The position numbers were made by a program, and so were the translations under genes. A stretch of 34,138 nt of DNA from Desulfobacterales bacterium (lineage in GTDB: Bacteria > Desulfobacterota > Desulfobacteria > Desulfobacterales > Desulfosalsimonadaceae): positions 1-34,138 of the forward strand of contig JALOPH010000018.1 in NCBI GenBank assembly GCA_025453995.1, in the 5' to 3' direction. Positions 7,801-15,666 of the stretch are shown here, piece by piece (within the stretch, counting starts at the first letter, position 1; each line of letters starts with the position of its first letter). The notes beneath the pieces were generated by a model. That model saw only the letters and a program-made list of their open reading frames with translations. It was not told where the DNA came from and ran no database searches.

Positions 7801-9143
7801 GCCCCGGATATTTCAGAATTTTTCTTGAGGGTGGAGACAGTGTCCAAATGACCGCTACTGGACAAACCTTGCCCCGGGCCCCGGTCCAACCGCCGGAACC
7901 TTTGGCGCCCCTTCCGTCATCACCGCAAAAATTGCCCGCGCTTCAGGAGCCGCTTGAAGCCATGCTTGTCGCGCTTAAACAATTCATCGTGAGCCGCGAC
8001 AATCTGAAAACCGTCATCGCGGGATATCCCTGGTTTTTGGATTGGGGACGGGACACGCTGATTGCAACCAGGGGCCTGATTTCCGCCGGACATGTCGAAG
8101 TCTCAAAGAGCATTCTGAAACAGTTCGCCAAATTCGAAGAAAACGGAACCCTGCCCAATATCATCCATGGTGAAAAGGCCGCCAACCGGGATACTTCCGA
8201 CGCCCCGCTCTGGTTTTTTGCCGCCTGCGGAGACTTGATCCGACAGACCGGCTCAACCAGGTTTCTAAAAGAATCTTGCGGATCAAGAGCCATCGGAGAT
8301 GTTTTGGTATCTATTGCAACATCCTACATCAATGGGACATCTAACGGCATCCATGTTGATCCGTCAACCCAGATGGTCTTCAGTCCGCCGCATTTCACGT
8401 GGATGGACACCAATTTCCCGGCAGCTACTCCCCGGGAGGGATACCCCGTTGAAATTCAATCCCTGTGGCTTTATGCCTTGAGATTGCTTTCCAGGGTTGA
8501 TAAAATAAACAAAAAAATGAAATGGTCGGACCGCGCCGACCGGCTCGGAGATTTTATCTTAAAATTATTTTACATGCCGGATGAAGGATATCTTGCGGAT
8601 TGTCTTTGCTCCCATTCCGGGAATACCGCCTTGCATGCTGAAATTGATGATGCGTTAAGGCCGAATCAATTGTTCGCCATTACACTGGGAGCGGTCACCG
8701 CGCCGGATGTCATCCGGCGGATGATTGGCCGGTGTGAATCGCTGCTTGTTCCCGGCGCCATCCGGAGTCTTGCGGACAAACCCGTGAAACGCTCCCTGCC
8801 GGTGATACACAACGGCATCTCCTGCAATGATCCCTTGCGTCCTTATAAGGGCGTATATACTGGCGATGAGGATACCCAGCGAAAACCCGCATATCATAAC
8901 GGCACTGCCTGGACGTGGGTTTTCCCTTCTTTTTGCGAGGCATGGGCAATGGCTTTCGGCAATGCCGCGAAAAAAACCGCGACGGCCCTGCTCTCCACAA
9001 GCTCACTTTTGATGAACTCAGGTTGCGCGGGACAGCTTCCCGAAATCGTTGACGGGAATTTCCCGCACACCCACCGCGGCTGCGACGCCCAGGCCTGGGG
9101 AGTCAGCGAATGGATAAGGGTGTGGAACATGCTTAAACGTTGA
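4839..9143 (+). CDS. Bifunctional glycogen debranching enzyme (GH13 module + GH133 amylo-1,6-glucosidase)
   Basis: This 1434-residue cytoplasmic enzyme should transfer and hydrolyse branches of glycogen limit dextrin. Residues about 125-580 form an alpha-amylase-type (GH13) module with region I DIAPNH (257-262), nucleophile Asp330 in GFRCD, general acid Glu359 in FFLEG and the HD pair 417-418 in ETHDNN, so all catalytic residues are present. A less conserved stretch of about 450 residues follows, probably beta-rich. Residues about 1035-1434 are a glycogen debranching (GH133/GDE C-terminal) domain with GYPWFLDWGRDT (1062-1073), RDTSDAPLWF and a late GTAWTWVFPSFCEAW segment. The order matches the eukaryotic AGL/Gdb1 debranching enzyme, where the GH13 part is a 4-alpha-glucanotransferase. 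Whether the GH13 part here is a transferase or a hydrolase is not decided by sequence. It is the first of five co-directional glucan genes. Start choice is uncertain (4839 or 4854). Confidence 0.88.
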   Translation: MHAIQMNQSPEPGTHVIKFRGDTITFTLDLSETLSGRAWLRTNLGQAGEVRKEIIRAITHDEPLLGHGWYDIPMIPVNSRSFRLTLGIYETGHFEAKCFFLPVHEKTPIWPPGENLSINVQPADTCCANIIYNAFVRQFGPNKNGAFRTERENLNSVKLLDEAGYTVIPPSGTFRDLIAHLDFIIGYLGCRMIHLLPINPTPTTYGRMGRFGSPYAALDFTAIDPALAVFDPKATPLEQFIELVDAVHARNAKIMIDIAPNHTGWAADLHETHPQWLVRDKEGKIEAPGAWGVVWEDLTRLDYNFKELWQYMADVFLTWCRRGVDGFRCDAGYMIPVPAWSYIIASVREEFPDTIFFLEGLGGKISVTRDLLNTANFNWAYSELFQNYDRGQIERYLPEAIEISRHDGIMVNFAETHDNNRLASSSLSYASMRVALCALSSPNGGFGFTNGVEWFATEKIDVHDARSLNWDAETNQTQWLRQIHHLLRTHPAFFEQTDIRLIQKGQGNNIVIFRSHRPSGKKLLILVNLGADHPTTVWWNPCDTGIYATHYTDLLNGETVDVNIHGDLYACNLPPGRVCCLTPDPDDNKWTRIDDSTPMTTPNRIRHQRLRALALDIRRIYADNADLEDFDPDSAALDLARDPIEFCRKINPFSDETRVTLWHWPSDVSRQVMIPPDYFFMVYADVPFRATLSKELGGSDRVFGVADGLEAEDGTFFSLFLPQSDISRHTPATLKISTFNKSEAKHSDAPLLFLTDGDHVSVRKIFNRREAIYTPLRFLGTNGKGAMMRAHAAWGKIESKYDALLAANLHPQYPVNRTMMLIRCRAWLVYQGYSSDISIDCLDRVAFDDGRYFWRFTTPCGQGQHVSLDIMAEMTEGLNQVRLTFTRSASGTRKDRLSDQKQVALILRPDIDDRSFHENTKAYQGSEHLFPSSCQARTDGFSFAPCPDHLMDVRVSSGEFFTEPEWQYMVHLPAEAERGMDPHTDLFSPGYFRIFLEGGDSVQMTATGQTLPRAPVQPPEPLAPLPSSPQKLPALQEPLEAMLVALKQFIVSRDNLKTVIAGYPWFLDWGRDTLIATRGLISAGHVEVSKSILKQFAKFEENGTLPNIIHGEKAANRDTSDAPLWFFAACGDLIRQTGSTRFLKESCGSRAIGDVLVSIATSYINGTSNGIHVDPSTQMVFSPPHFTWMDTNFPAATPREGYPVEIQSLWLYALRLLSRVDKINKKMKWSDRADRLGDFILKLFYMPDEGYLADCLCSHSGNTALHAEIDDALRPNQLFAITLGAVTAPDVIRRMIGRCESLLVPGAIRSLADKPVKRSLPVIHNGISCNDPLRPYKGVYTGDEDTQRKPAYHNGTAWTWVFPSFCEAWAMAFGNAAKKTATALLSTSSLLMNSGCAGQLPEIVDGNFPHTHRGCDAQAWGVSEWIRVWNMLKR

Positions 9144-9167
9144 TGAATTCAGAATCAAGGAGGATAT

Positions 9168-9485
9168 ATGAGCCTGAAAAAACAGTATTTAAAATCTAAG
9201 CCCGTGTGTAAAGTGACATTTAAATTGACCAAGGAAGACGCCCTTGGCGCAAAAAATGTCAACATCGTCGGAGAATTCAATAACTGGAGCACCAAGGAAA
9301 CGCCCATGACGCGTCAAAAAAACGGAGCATTCAGCCTCACACTGGAACTTGAAAAGAACAGGGATTACCAGTTCAGATATCTGATCGACGATCAGCTCTG
9401 GGTCAATGACCCGGCGGCGGATAAATACGTCCCCAGCGGATATGCCGGCAGTGACAATTCCGTCGTTGTCATAAAGAAAGGCTGA
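9168..9485 (+). CDS. Stand-alone CBM48 glycogen-binding protein (AMPK-beta/isoamylase N-domain-like)
   Basis: The whole 105-residue protein is a single carbohydrate-binding module. It has the VNIVGEFNNWS segment (about residues 31-41), then FSLTLELEKNRDYQFRYLID and WVNDPAADKYVPS, the typical layout of the CBM48 fold that binds alpha-glucan through conserved Trp residues. No catalytic domain or signal peptide is attached. AAGGAGGATAT lies directly before the ATG, giving one of the strongest ribosome-binding sites in the cluster, so it may be made in excess. It lies 24 bp after the debranching gene and 6 bp before the phosphorylase gene, clearly within one operon. A role as a glycogen-targeting or scaffold subunit for neighbouring enzymes is inferred. 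Confidence 0.9.
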   Translation: MSLKKQYLKSKPVCKVTFKLTKEDALGAKNVNIVGEFNNWSTKETPMTRQKNGAFSLTLELEKNRDYQFRYLIDDQLWVNDPAADKYVPSGYAGSDNSVVVIKKG

Positions 9486-9491
9486 TAGCTC

Positions 9492-11993
9492 ATGACCCAT
9501 ATTCAAACATTTCAAGTATACCCTAAAGTTCCTGAAGCGCTGGCTTTTGCCGAAAAAATGGTCAGGAATCTATGGTGGACGTGGAACTTGGACGCCATTG
9601 AGCTGCTGAGGCGCATCGATCCGAAGCTCTGGAGCAAATCCGGCCGGAATCCGATCCAGTTTTTTACCCTCATTTCCCAGAAACAATTGGAAAACATCAT
9701 GCATGATGAGAGCTATATGTCTCATCTTCAACGCGTGAAAAAGCTTTTCGAGTTAGCCGTTGAACAGTCTGAAACCTCGCCAGGCATTGAATCTTACGGC
9801 AAGGTGGCATACTTTTCCATGGAATACGGTATCCATGAAAGCCTCCCCTTATTTGCCGGCGGCCTGGGCATGCTTGCCGGAGACCACCTGAAATCCGCTT
9901 CAGACCGTGATGAACCGATTGTCGCCATCGGGCTCATGTATCGCAGGGGATATTTTCATCAGTACCTGGACCAGAATGGATGGCAGCAGGAAGAATATCC
10001 GGAAACCGACCTCTATCAGCTTCCCATAGAACGGGCTTTGGACACAAAGGGAAATCCGGTATACATTTCCATCTCCGGACCCGACGGGTATATTTTCGCC
10101 CAGGTATATAAAATCATGGTGGGCCGGGTCCCGCTTTTCCTATTAGATACCAATGTGCGGGAAAATTCACCGGAAAAACGAAACCTCACCTCAAGACTAT
10201 ATGCTTCAGACGGAAAAATCCGACTGGCCCAGGAAATTATCCTGGGAATCGGCGGCATGCGGGCCCTGCACTGCTCGTTTGCCGTGATTGAATGGCTTCT
10301 CCAGACCATGCGGAGAAACAACATAGACCTGAAAACCGCCCTGGAAATCATTCCCAGGACTACCGTCTTTACCACACACACGCCGGTGGCTGCCGGACAT
10401 GATGAATTTTCATTGGATCTCGTAAGGCCCTACCTCGACTATTACGCCCATGAATTTCAGGTGCCGGTTGAAGAAATCATATCCTGGGGGCAGATCGACA
10501 AGAACAACAGCCTTGCCCCTTTTTCCATGTTCGGACTTGGATTGAGAATGGCCCAGTATTGCAACGGCGTCAGCCGCCTGCACGGCGAAGTGGCCCGAAA
10601 AATGTGGATCAATGTCTGGCCGAACCGTCCGGTTGATGAAATTCCCATCCGCCATATCACCAACGGGGTGCACATCCCATCCTGGATATCCATTGAAAAT
10701 TCCATGCTGTTTGAACGTTATCTGGCGCCCAACTGGTCCAACATGACATGGAAGACGGGAAATCTTTTCAATCGCATCGACGATATTTACGACGAAGAGC
10801 TCTGGCGGGCGCATGAAATGACGCGGGCCAGACTGATTCGCACCTGCCGCTCCCTCATGGTTCAGCAGTACGGAAGGCGCAACGCCCCAAAGTCCATCAT
10901 GGAAGGCGCTGCTTCCGCCCTGGACCATGACGCCCTAACGATTGGATTTGCAAGACGCTTTGCCACTTATAAACGGGCGTATCTGATGCTGCGGGACCCG
11001 GCCCGGTTTGAAGCCATCCTCACTTCGAGGGATTTCCCGGTACAGCTGATTATTGCGGGCAAAGCCCATCCCAGGGACAATGAGGGCAAGGAGGTCATCC
11101 AGAAATTAATTGAATTTGCGCGCAGAGAAAAAGTCCGTCACCGGGTCATATTTCTTGAAGACTATGACCCCTATATCGCCCGGCATTTGATTCAGGGATG
11201 CGACATCTGGCTCAACACCCCCCGGCGTCCCTATGAAGCATGCGGCACGTCCGGCATCAAAGCAGCCGCAAACGGCGTGCTGAACGTAAGCGTTCTGGAT
11301 GGATGGTGGTGCGAGGGATATTCTGAAGAAACCGGCTGGAAAATCGGAAATGGTGAAGACTTTCATGATTTCGAATATCAGGATGATGTGGAGAGTCAGG
11401 CGCTTTATAACGTGCTTGAAAACGAGGTGATCCCCTGCTTCTACGACCGGAAAAACGGCGACACGCCCGACCGGTGGATCAAGATGATGAAAGCGTCCAT
11501 GAAAATGGCGTTCAGGCTCTTCTGCGCCCACGGTATGGTGGGTCGATATGTTGAAACATGTTACATCCCTGCTTCGCTGAGCCATGACCGGCTGCTCAGC
11601 AACGACGCGCAAGAGGCGAAAAACCTCAAGGCGCTTCACGAACGTCTGAAAAATGAATGGAAGAACATCCGCATCGCGCATCCGCTTAGAAATATGGATG
11701 GTCCTTTCCGCGTGGGAGATCGCTTCAATGTCACCGTTTCAGTATTTCTGGGGAACCTCACGCCGGATGAAGTGGAAGTGGAGCTTTGTTATGGACAGAC
11801 AAAAACCGTGGATGAGCTCAATACGGTCAACGCTCAGGCCATGCAGCTTGTCGAAAAACATGATAATGGGAATTTTGTGTATGGATGCACTTTAAAATGC
11901 TCGGTTTCCGGACGATACGGATTAACGGCGCGCGTCATCCCCAAAGGAGACACCCTTCTGAAGTTCGCGCCGGGACTGATCACATGGGCGTGA
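9492..11993 (+). CDS. glgP: Alpha-glucan (glycogen/maltodextrin) phosphorylase, GT35
   Basis: This PLP enzyme removes glucose-1-phosphate from non-reducing ends of alpha-1,4-glucans. The 833-residue protein begins with the DUF3417-type N-terminal domain found in the bacterial/archaeal phosphorylase group (NLWWTWN...LLRRIDP...W). It then has AYFSMEYGIHESLPLFAGGLGMLAGDH split across two strands, the HTPVAAGHDEF segment and, near residue 590, GTSGIKAAANGV, in which Lys590 is the expected PLP-binding lysine, followed by NVSVLDGWW. The C-terminal 120 residues form an extra beta-rich domain (DRFNVTVSVFLGNLTPDEVEVEL). It starts 6 bp after the CBM48 gene, so the two are translationally close. With the debranching enzyme it should form the degradation arm of the cluster. 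Confidence 0.95.
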   Translation: MTHIQTFQVYPKVPEALAFAEKMVRNLWWTWNLDAIELLRRIDPKLWSKSGRNPIQFFTLISQKQLENIMHDESYMSHLQRVKKLFELAVEQSETSPGIESYGKVAYFSMEYGIHESLPLFAGGLGMLAGDHLKSASDRDEPIVAIGLMYRRGYFHQYLDQNGWQQEEYPETDLYQLPIERALDTKGNPVYISISGPDGYIFAQVYKIMVGRVPLFLLDTNVRENSPEKRNLTSRLYASDGKIRLAQEIILGIGGMRALHCSFAVIEWLLQTMRRNNIDLKTALEIIPRTTVFTTHTPVAAGHDEFSLDLVRPYLDYYAHEFQVPVEEIISWGQIDKNNSLAPFSMFGLGLRMAQYCNGVSRLHGEVARKMWINVWPNRPVDEIPIRHITNGVHIPSWISIENSMLFERYLAPNWSNMTWKTGNLFNRIDDIYDEELWRAHEMTRARLIRTCRSLMVQQYGRRNAPKSIMEGAASALDHDALTIGFARRFATYKRAYLMLRDPARFEAILTSRDFPVQLIIAGKAHPRDNEGKEVIQKLIEFARREKVRHRVIFLEDYDPYIARHLIQGCDIWLNTPRRPYEACGTSGIKAAANGVLNVSVLDGWWCEGYSEETGWKIGNGEDFHDFEYQDDVESQALYNVLENEVIPCFYDRKNGDTPDRWIKMMKASMKMAFRLFCAHGMVGRYVETCYIPASLSHDRLLSNDAQEAKNLKALHERLKNEWKNIRIAHPLRNMDGPFRVGDRFNVTVSVFLGNLTPDEVEVELCYGQTKTVDELNTVNAQAMQLVEKHDNGNFVYGCTLKCSVSGRYGLTARVIPKGDTLLKFAPGLITWA

Positions 11994-12003
11994 TTAAATA
12001 TCA

Positions 12004-12045
12004 AGCACGAATAAGGAATGATGAATTACGAATATTGATTCGATT
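12004..12045. repeat. Degenerate GAATAAGGAAT/ATTCG-type intergenic sequence
   Basis: The gap between glgP and glgA holds an AT-rich string of ACGAATAAGGAAT, ATTACGAATATTG and ATTCG units. It resembles the better-formed TTCGAA repeat at 28350-28381 and may be a degenerate copy of a dispersed intergenic repeat. The similarity was judged by eye only. Confidence 0.3.
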
Positions 12046-12074
12046 TAATTAAATTTTGAAATGGCTGAGCAAGA

Positions 12075-13586
12075 GTGAATCAAAATAAAAAAAATCCCAG
12101 AATACTGATTGTGACCCCTGAGACCACCTATCTCCCCCAGGGGATGGGAGACTGGGCGCACAGCATGACGGCAAAAGCCGGCGGCCTTGCGGATGTATCC
12201 GCTGCGTTGATCAGCTCGCTGTTTGACCTTGGGGCCGATGTTCATGTGGCCCTGCCGGACTACCGGCTGATGTTCGACAGCCAGATGGACCCCATCCTCC
12301 GTAAACAGCGTCAGATGATCCGAAGCAGGATGCCCAACGACCGGATTCATCTGGCCGAAGACCGCGCTTTTTTTTATCTCCCGAATGTCTATTCAAGCCA
12401 TGGGCTTGAAAATATGCATGTCTCCCTGGCATTTCAGCGGGAGGTCATCAACCATATCGTTCCCTGGGTCAAGCCCGACCTGATCCATTGCAACGACTGG
12501 ATGACCGCCCTGATACCCGCCATGTCCAGGCGGATGGAGATCCCCTGCCTTTTTACCATTCACAACATCCACACGGTGAAAACAACACTTTCACAGATAG
12601 AGGATCGGGGAATCGATGCGGCATATTTCTGGGATCATTTGTTCTATGAGAATATGGCCGTTGAATACGAATCCACCCGGGAAACGAATCTGGTTGATTT
12701 TATAACCAGCGGTGTATTCGCTGCCCATTATGTCAATACGGTTAGCCCGACGTTTTTAAAGGAAATTGTCGACGGATATCATGATTTCGTTTCCCCCGAC
12801 CTGCGCAGGGAATTGTCCAATAAGTATTACGCAGATTGCGCGGCAGGGATTTTAAACGCCCCGGATCCGAGTTTAAACCCTATGACAGACAATGCGCTGG
12901 TAAGACAGTACGGATATCTGGACCACCGTGTCGGCAAACTCTATAATAAAAGATATCTGCAGAAAAAATTGGGACTGATCGCGGACGACCATGCGCCGCT
13001 TTTCTTCTGGCCGTCCCGTGTGGATAACATTCAGAAGGGATGCCAGCTGCTGGCGGACATTCTCTATGGAGTGGTTCATAGATACTGGAATCAGAATTTT
13101 CAGATTGTATTTGTCGCAAACGGCGGCTTCAAGCGTCATTTCAAGGATATCGTCAACTTTCATAGTATTCATGAGCGCGTCGCCATCTGCGATTTTGATG
13201 AGACCCTTTCCCGGATCGCTTACGCAGGTTCGGATTTCATTTTGATGCCGTCTTTATTTGAACCGTGCGGCTTGTCTCAGTTAATTGCGGCGATTTACGG
13301 ATCACTGCCGGTTGCACGGGACACCGGCGGCATTCACGACACCATTACACATCTGAACCCTGAGGCGAACACCGGCAATGGGTTTATATTTGAAACATAT
13401 GATGCCAACGGTCTTTTCTGGGCCATTCAGCAGGCAATGAATTTCTATAATCTCCCGGCGGAAAAAAAAGAGGAACAGATTAAACGGATCATGATTCATG
13501 CGGAGAAAACATTCAATCATGACGTGACCGCCCGGCATTACATGGATCTCTATGAAAAGATGCTTCAACGGCCACTGCTGTCTTAA
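12075..13586 (+). CDS. glgA: Glycogen synthase (GT5)
   Basis: This enzyme elongates alpha-1,4-glucan from a nucleotide-glucose donor. The 503-residue protein has a GT-B fold with the N-terminal donor loop KAGGLADV (Lys34 onward; KTGGLADV in Escherichia coli GlgA), HCNDWMTALIP, FTIHNIH, NTVSPTF and the C-terminal SLFEPCGLSQL with Glu396, followed by RDTGGIHDTI. All main GT5 signatures are present. The start is a GTG: an in-frame TGA lies only 6 bp upstream and the next Met is well inside the domain, so the GTG is nearly forced, although its ribosome-binding site is weak. The N-terminus is about 20 residues longer than in E. coli. Neither glgC nor another donor-synthesising gene is in the window, so ADP- versus UDP-glucose use is unknown. 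Confidence 0.92.
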   Translation: MNQNKKNPRILIVTPETTYLPQGMGDWAHSMTAKAGGLADVSAALISSLFDLGADVHVALPDYRLMFDSQMDPILRKQRQMIRSRMPNDRIHLAEDRAFFYLPNVYSSHGLENMHVSLAFQREVINHIVPWVKPDLIHCNDWMTALIPAMSRRMEIPCLFTIHNIHTVKTTLSQIEDRGIDAAYFWDHLFYENMAVEYESTRETNLVDFITSGVFAAHYVNTVSPTFLKEIVDGYHDFVSPDLRRELSNKYYADCAAGILNAPDPSLNPMTDNALVRQYGYLDHRVGKLYNKRYLQKKLGLIADDHAPLFFWPSRVDNIQKGCQLLADILYGVVHRYWNQNFQIVFVANGGFKRHFKDIVNFHSIHERVAICDFDETLSRIAYAGSDFILMPSLFEPCGLSQLIAAIYGSLPVARDTGGIHDTITHLNPEANTGNGFIFETYDANGLFWAIQQAMNFYNLPAEKKEEQIKRIMIHAEKTFNHDVTARHYMDLYEKMLQRPLLS

Positions 13587-13619
13587 GGAAACGCTTTTTT
13601 TGCGCATGATCTAAATCAA

Positions 13620-15653
13620 ATGGCAAACCCGAACGCGTACTTTCATCATATAAAAAGAATCGTCACACAGCTTGTCGAAAAAGACCCTCTGCTGGGGCCC
13701 CATGAACCGGCTCTTCGCCGTCGCCTGATCAGAATTGATGAGACAGCGCACCGCCTAACCGACGGCAAGATCCCCCTGGCTGAATTTGCATCCGGCCATG
13801 AATATTTCGGCCTGCACCTCAAGTCGGATCACTGGGTATTCAGGGAATGGGCGCCCAATGCGGAATCAGTTTACATCATCAGCAGCCGCAGCGGATGGGA
13901 GGAGAAATCCGAACTCAAGCTCAAGCCTATCAATGCCGCCGGCGTCTGGGAGATCCTTCTGCCGAAATCTTTTCTCAATCATTTGGATTTATACCGGCTG
14001 AGGATTTACTGGCCGGGCGGAAGCGGTGACCGGATTCCGGCCTATGCCCGGCGGGTGGTTCAGGACCCCGGCACGCTGATTTTCAATGCCCAGGTATGGG
14101 CGCCGGAAACCCCTTACCACTGGCGGCATCCTCATTTCACGTCAAAAACAGACGGCGTTCTGATATATGAAGCGCATGTGGGTATGGCCCAGGAAAAAGA
14201 AGGCATCGGCACGTATGAAGAATTCCGAAAAAACATTCTTCCCCGCATCGTCCGGTCCGGCTACAACACCATCCAGCTCATGGCAATCCAGGAGCATCCT
14301 TATTATGCGTCCTTCGGCTATCATGTATCGAGTTTTTTCGCCGCATCATCGAGATTCGGCACTCCCGATGAATTAAAAGCGCTTATTGATGACGCGCACG
14401 GCGCCGGCATCGCCGTTGTCATGGACCTGATACATTCCCATGCCGTCAGCAACGAGGTGGAAGGATTGAGCCGTTTTGACGGCACGCTTCATCAATATTT
14501 CCATGGCGGCACGCGCGGGAATCACCGGGCATGGGATTCCCGATGCTTTGACTACGGCAAAATCCAGGTGCTTCATTTCCTGCTTTCCAACTGCCGCTTC
14601 TGGCTGGATGAATATCATGTGGACGGGTTCAGATTTGACGGCATCACCAGCATGCTTTACCTGGATCACGGACTGGAAAAAATTTTCACCGGATACGATG
14701 ATTATTTCAAAGAAAACGTTGACGAGGACGCGCTGGTTTATCTGGCCCTTGCCAATAAGGTTATCCATTCACTGCGCCCCGACGCCATGACCATCGCCGA
14801 AGACATCAGCGGCATGCCGGGACTCGCGCTTCCTGAAGCCCGAGGGGGATTTGGGTTTGACTACCGCTTCGCCATGGGTATCCCCGATTACTGGATTAAG
14901 CTGACCAAGGAAACTCCGGATGAAGACTGGCGCCTTGGCCATTTATGGTTTGAGTTGAACAACCGGCGGGCGGATGAAAAGTCAATCAGCTACGCGGAAT
15001 CCCACGACCAGGCCCTGGTCGGGGATCAAACGCTGATTTTCCGGATGGTCGGCGGTGAGATATACGACCATATGTGCGCAGGCGACAAAAACCTGCGCGT
15101 TGATCGCGGGATGGCCCTTCACAAGATCATCCGGCTGATCACGCTGGCCACCGCCGGGCATGGATATTTAAACTTCATGGGGAATGAATTCGGGCATCCG
15201 GAATGGATCGACTTTCCCCGGGAGGGAAACGGCTGGAGTTATCAATTCGCCCTCCGGCAATGGCGCCTGGCGGATGACCCCAACCTCAAATACCGGTTTC
15301 TCGCCAGGTTTGACCGGGACATGATCGTGCTGACAAAAGAATTCGGCCTTTTGGGCGAACAGCTTCCGGAATTGCTTCATGAACATTCAGGGAACAAAAT
15401 TATCGCGTTCAAAAGGTCATCGTTAATATTTGCCTTTAATTTCCATTCTTCTGAATCCTATGCGGATTACCGCATCCCTGCCCCGGCAGGGAAATATCAG
15501 ATGATCCTGAACTCAGACGACGTTGTCTACGGCGGGCACAACCGCGTAGCGCCCTATCAGATCCATTTCACCCGGACGGTCGACAATCAAAATCATATAT
15601 TGAGCCTCTACCTGCCGACCCGCACCGCCATCGTGTTAAATAAAGCGGATTGA
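13620..15653 (+). CDS. glgB: 1,4-alpha-glucan branching enzyme, eukaryotic-type GH13_8
   Basis: This enzyme cuts alpha-1,4-glucan and rejoins the piece in alpha-1,6 linkage. The 677-residue protein has a CBM48 domain (about residues 60-150: YFGLHLKSDHWVFREWAPNAESVYI), then the GH13 barrel with YEAHVGM, DLIHSHAV, nucleophile Asp340 in FRFDGITSMLY, acid Glu394 in TIAEDISGMP and His462-Asp463 in AESHDQ. The FDGITSMLYLDHG and MGNEFGHPEWIDFPREGN segments are characteristic of the plant/animal-like subgroup rather than the usual E. coli-type GlgB. A C-terminal beta domain (IIAFKRSSLIFAFNFH) is complete. It starts 33 bp after glgA and ends 13 bp from the convergent FN3 gene, leaving no room for a terminator outside coding sequence. 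Confidence 0.93.
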   Translation: MANPNAYFHHIKRIVTQLVEKDPLLGPHEPALRRRLIRIDETAHRLTDGKIPLAEFASGHEYFGLHLKSDHWVFREWAPNAESVYIISSRSGWEEKSELKLKPINAAGVWEILLPKSFLNHLDLYRLRIYWPGGSGDRIPAYARRVVQDPGTLIFNAQVWAPETPYHWRHPHFTSKTDGVLIYEAHVGMAQEKEGIGTYEEFRKNILPRIVRSGYNTIQLMAIQEHPYYASFGYHVSSFFAASSRFGTPDELKALIDDAHGAGIAVVMDLIHSHAVSNEVEGLSRFDGTLHQYFHGGTRGNHRAWDSRCFDYGKIQVLHFLLSNCRFWLDEYHVDGFRFDGITSMLYLDHGLEKIFTGYDDYFKENVDEDALVYLALANKVIHSLRPDAMTIAEDISGMPGLALPEARGGFGFDYRFAMGIPDYWIKLTKETPDEDWRLGHLWFELNNRRADEKSISYAESHDQALVGDQTLIFRMVGGEIYDHMCAGDKNLRVDRGMALHKIIRLITLATAGHGYLNFMGNEFGHPEWIDFPREGNGWSYQFALRQWRLADDPNLKYRFLARFDRDMIVLTKEFGLLGEQLPELLHEHSGNKIIAFKRSSLIFAFNFHSSESYADYRIPAPAGKYQMILNSDDVVYGGHNRVAPYQIHFTRTVDNQNHILSLYLPTRTAIVLNKAD

Positions 15654-15666
15654 CTCAATCCTGCTA

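Noticed and set aside
11106-11681. 191-codon minus-strand frame opposite glgP
   Set aside because: Shadow of the phosphorylase C-terminal half; no domain or ribosome-binding site.
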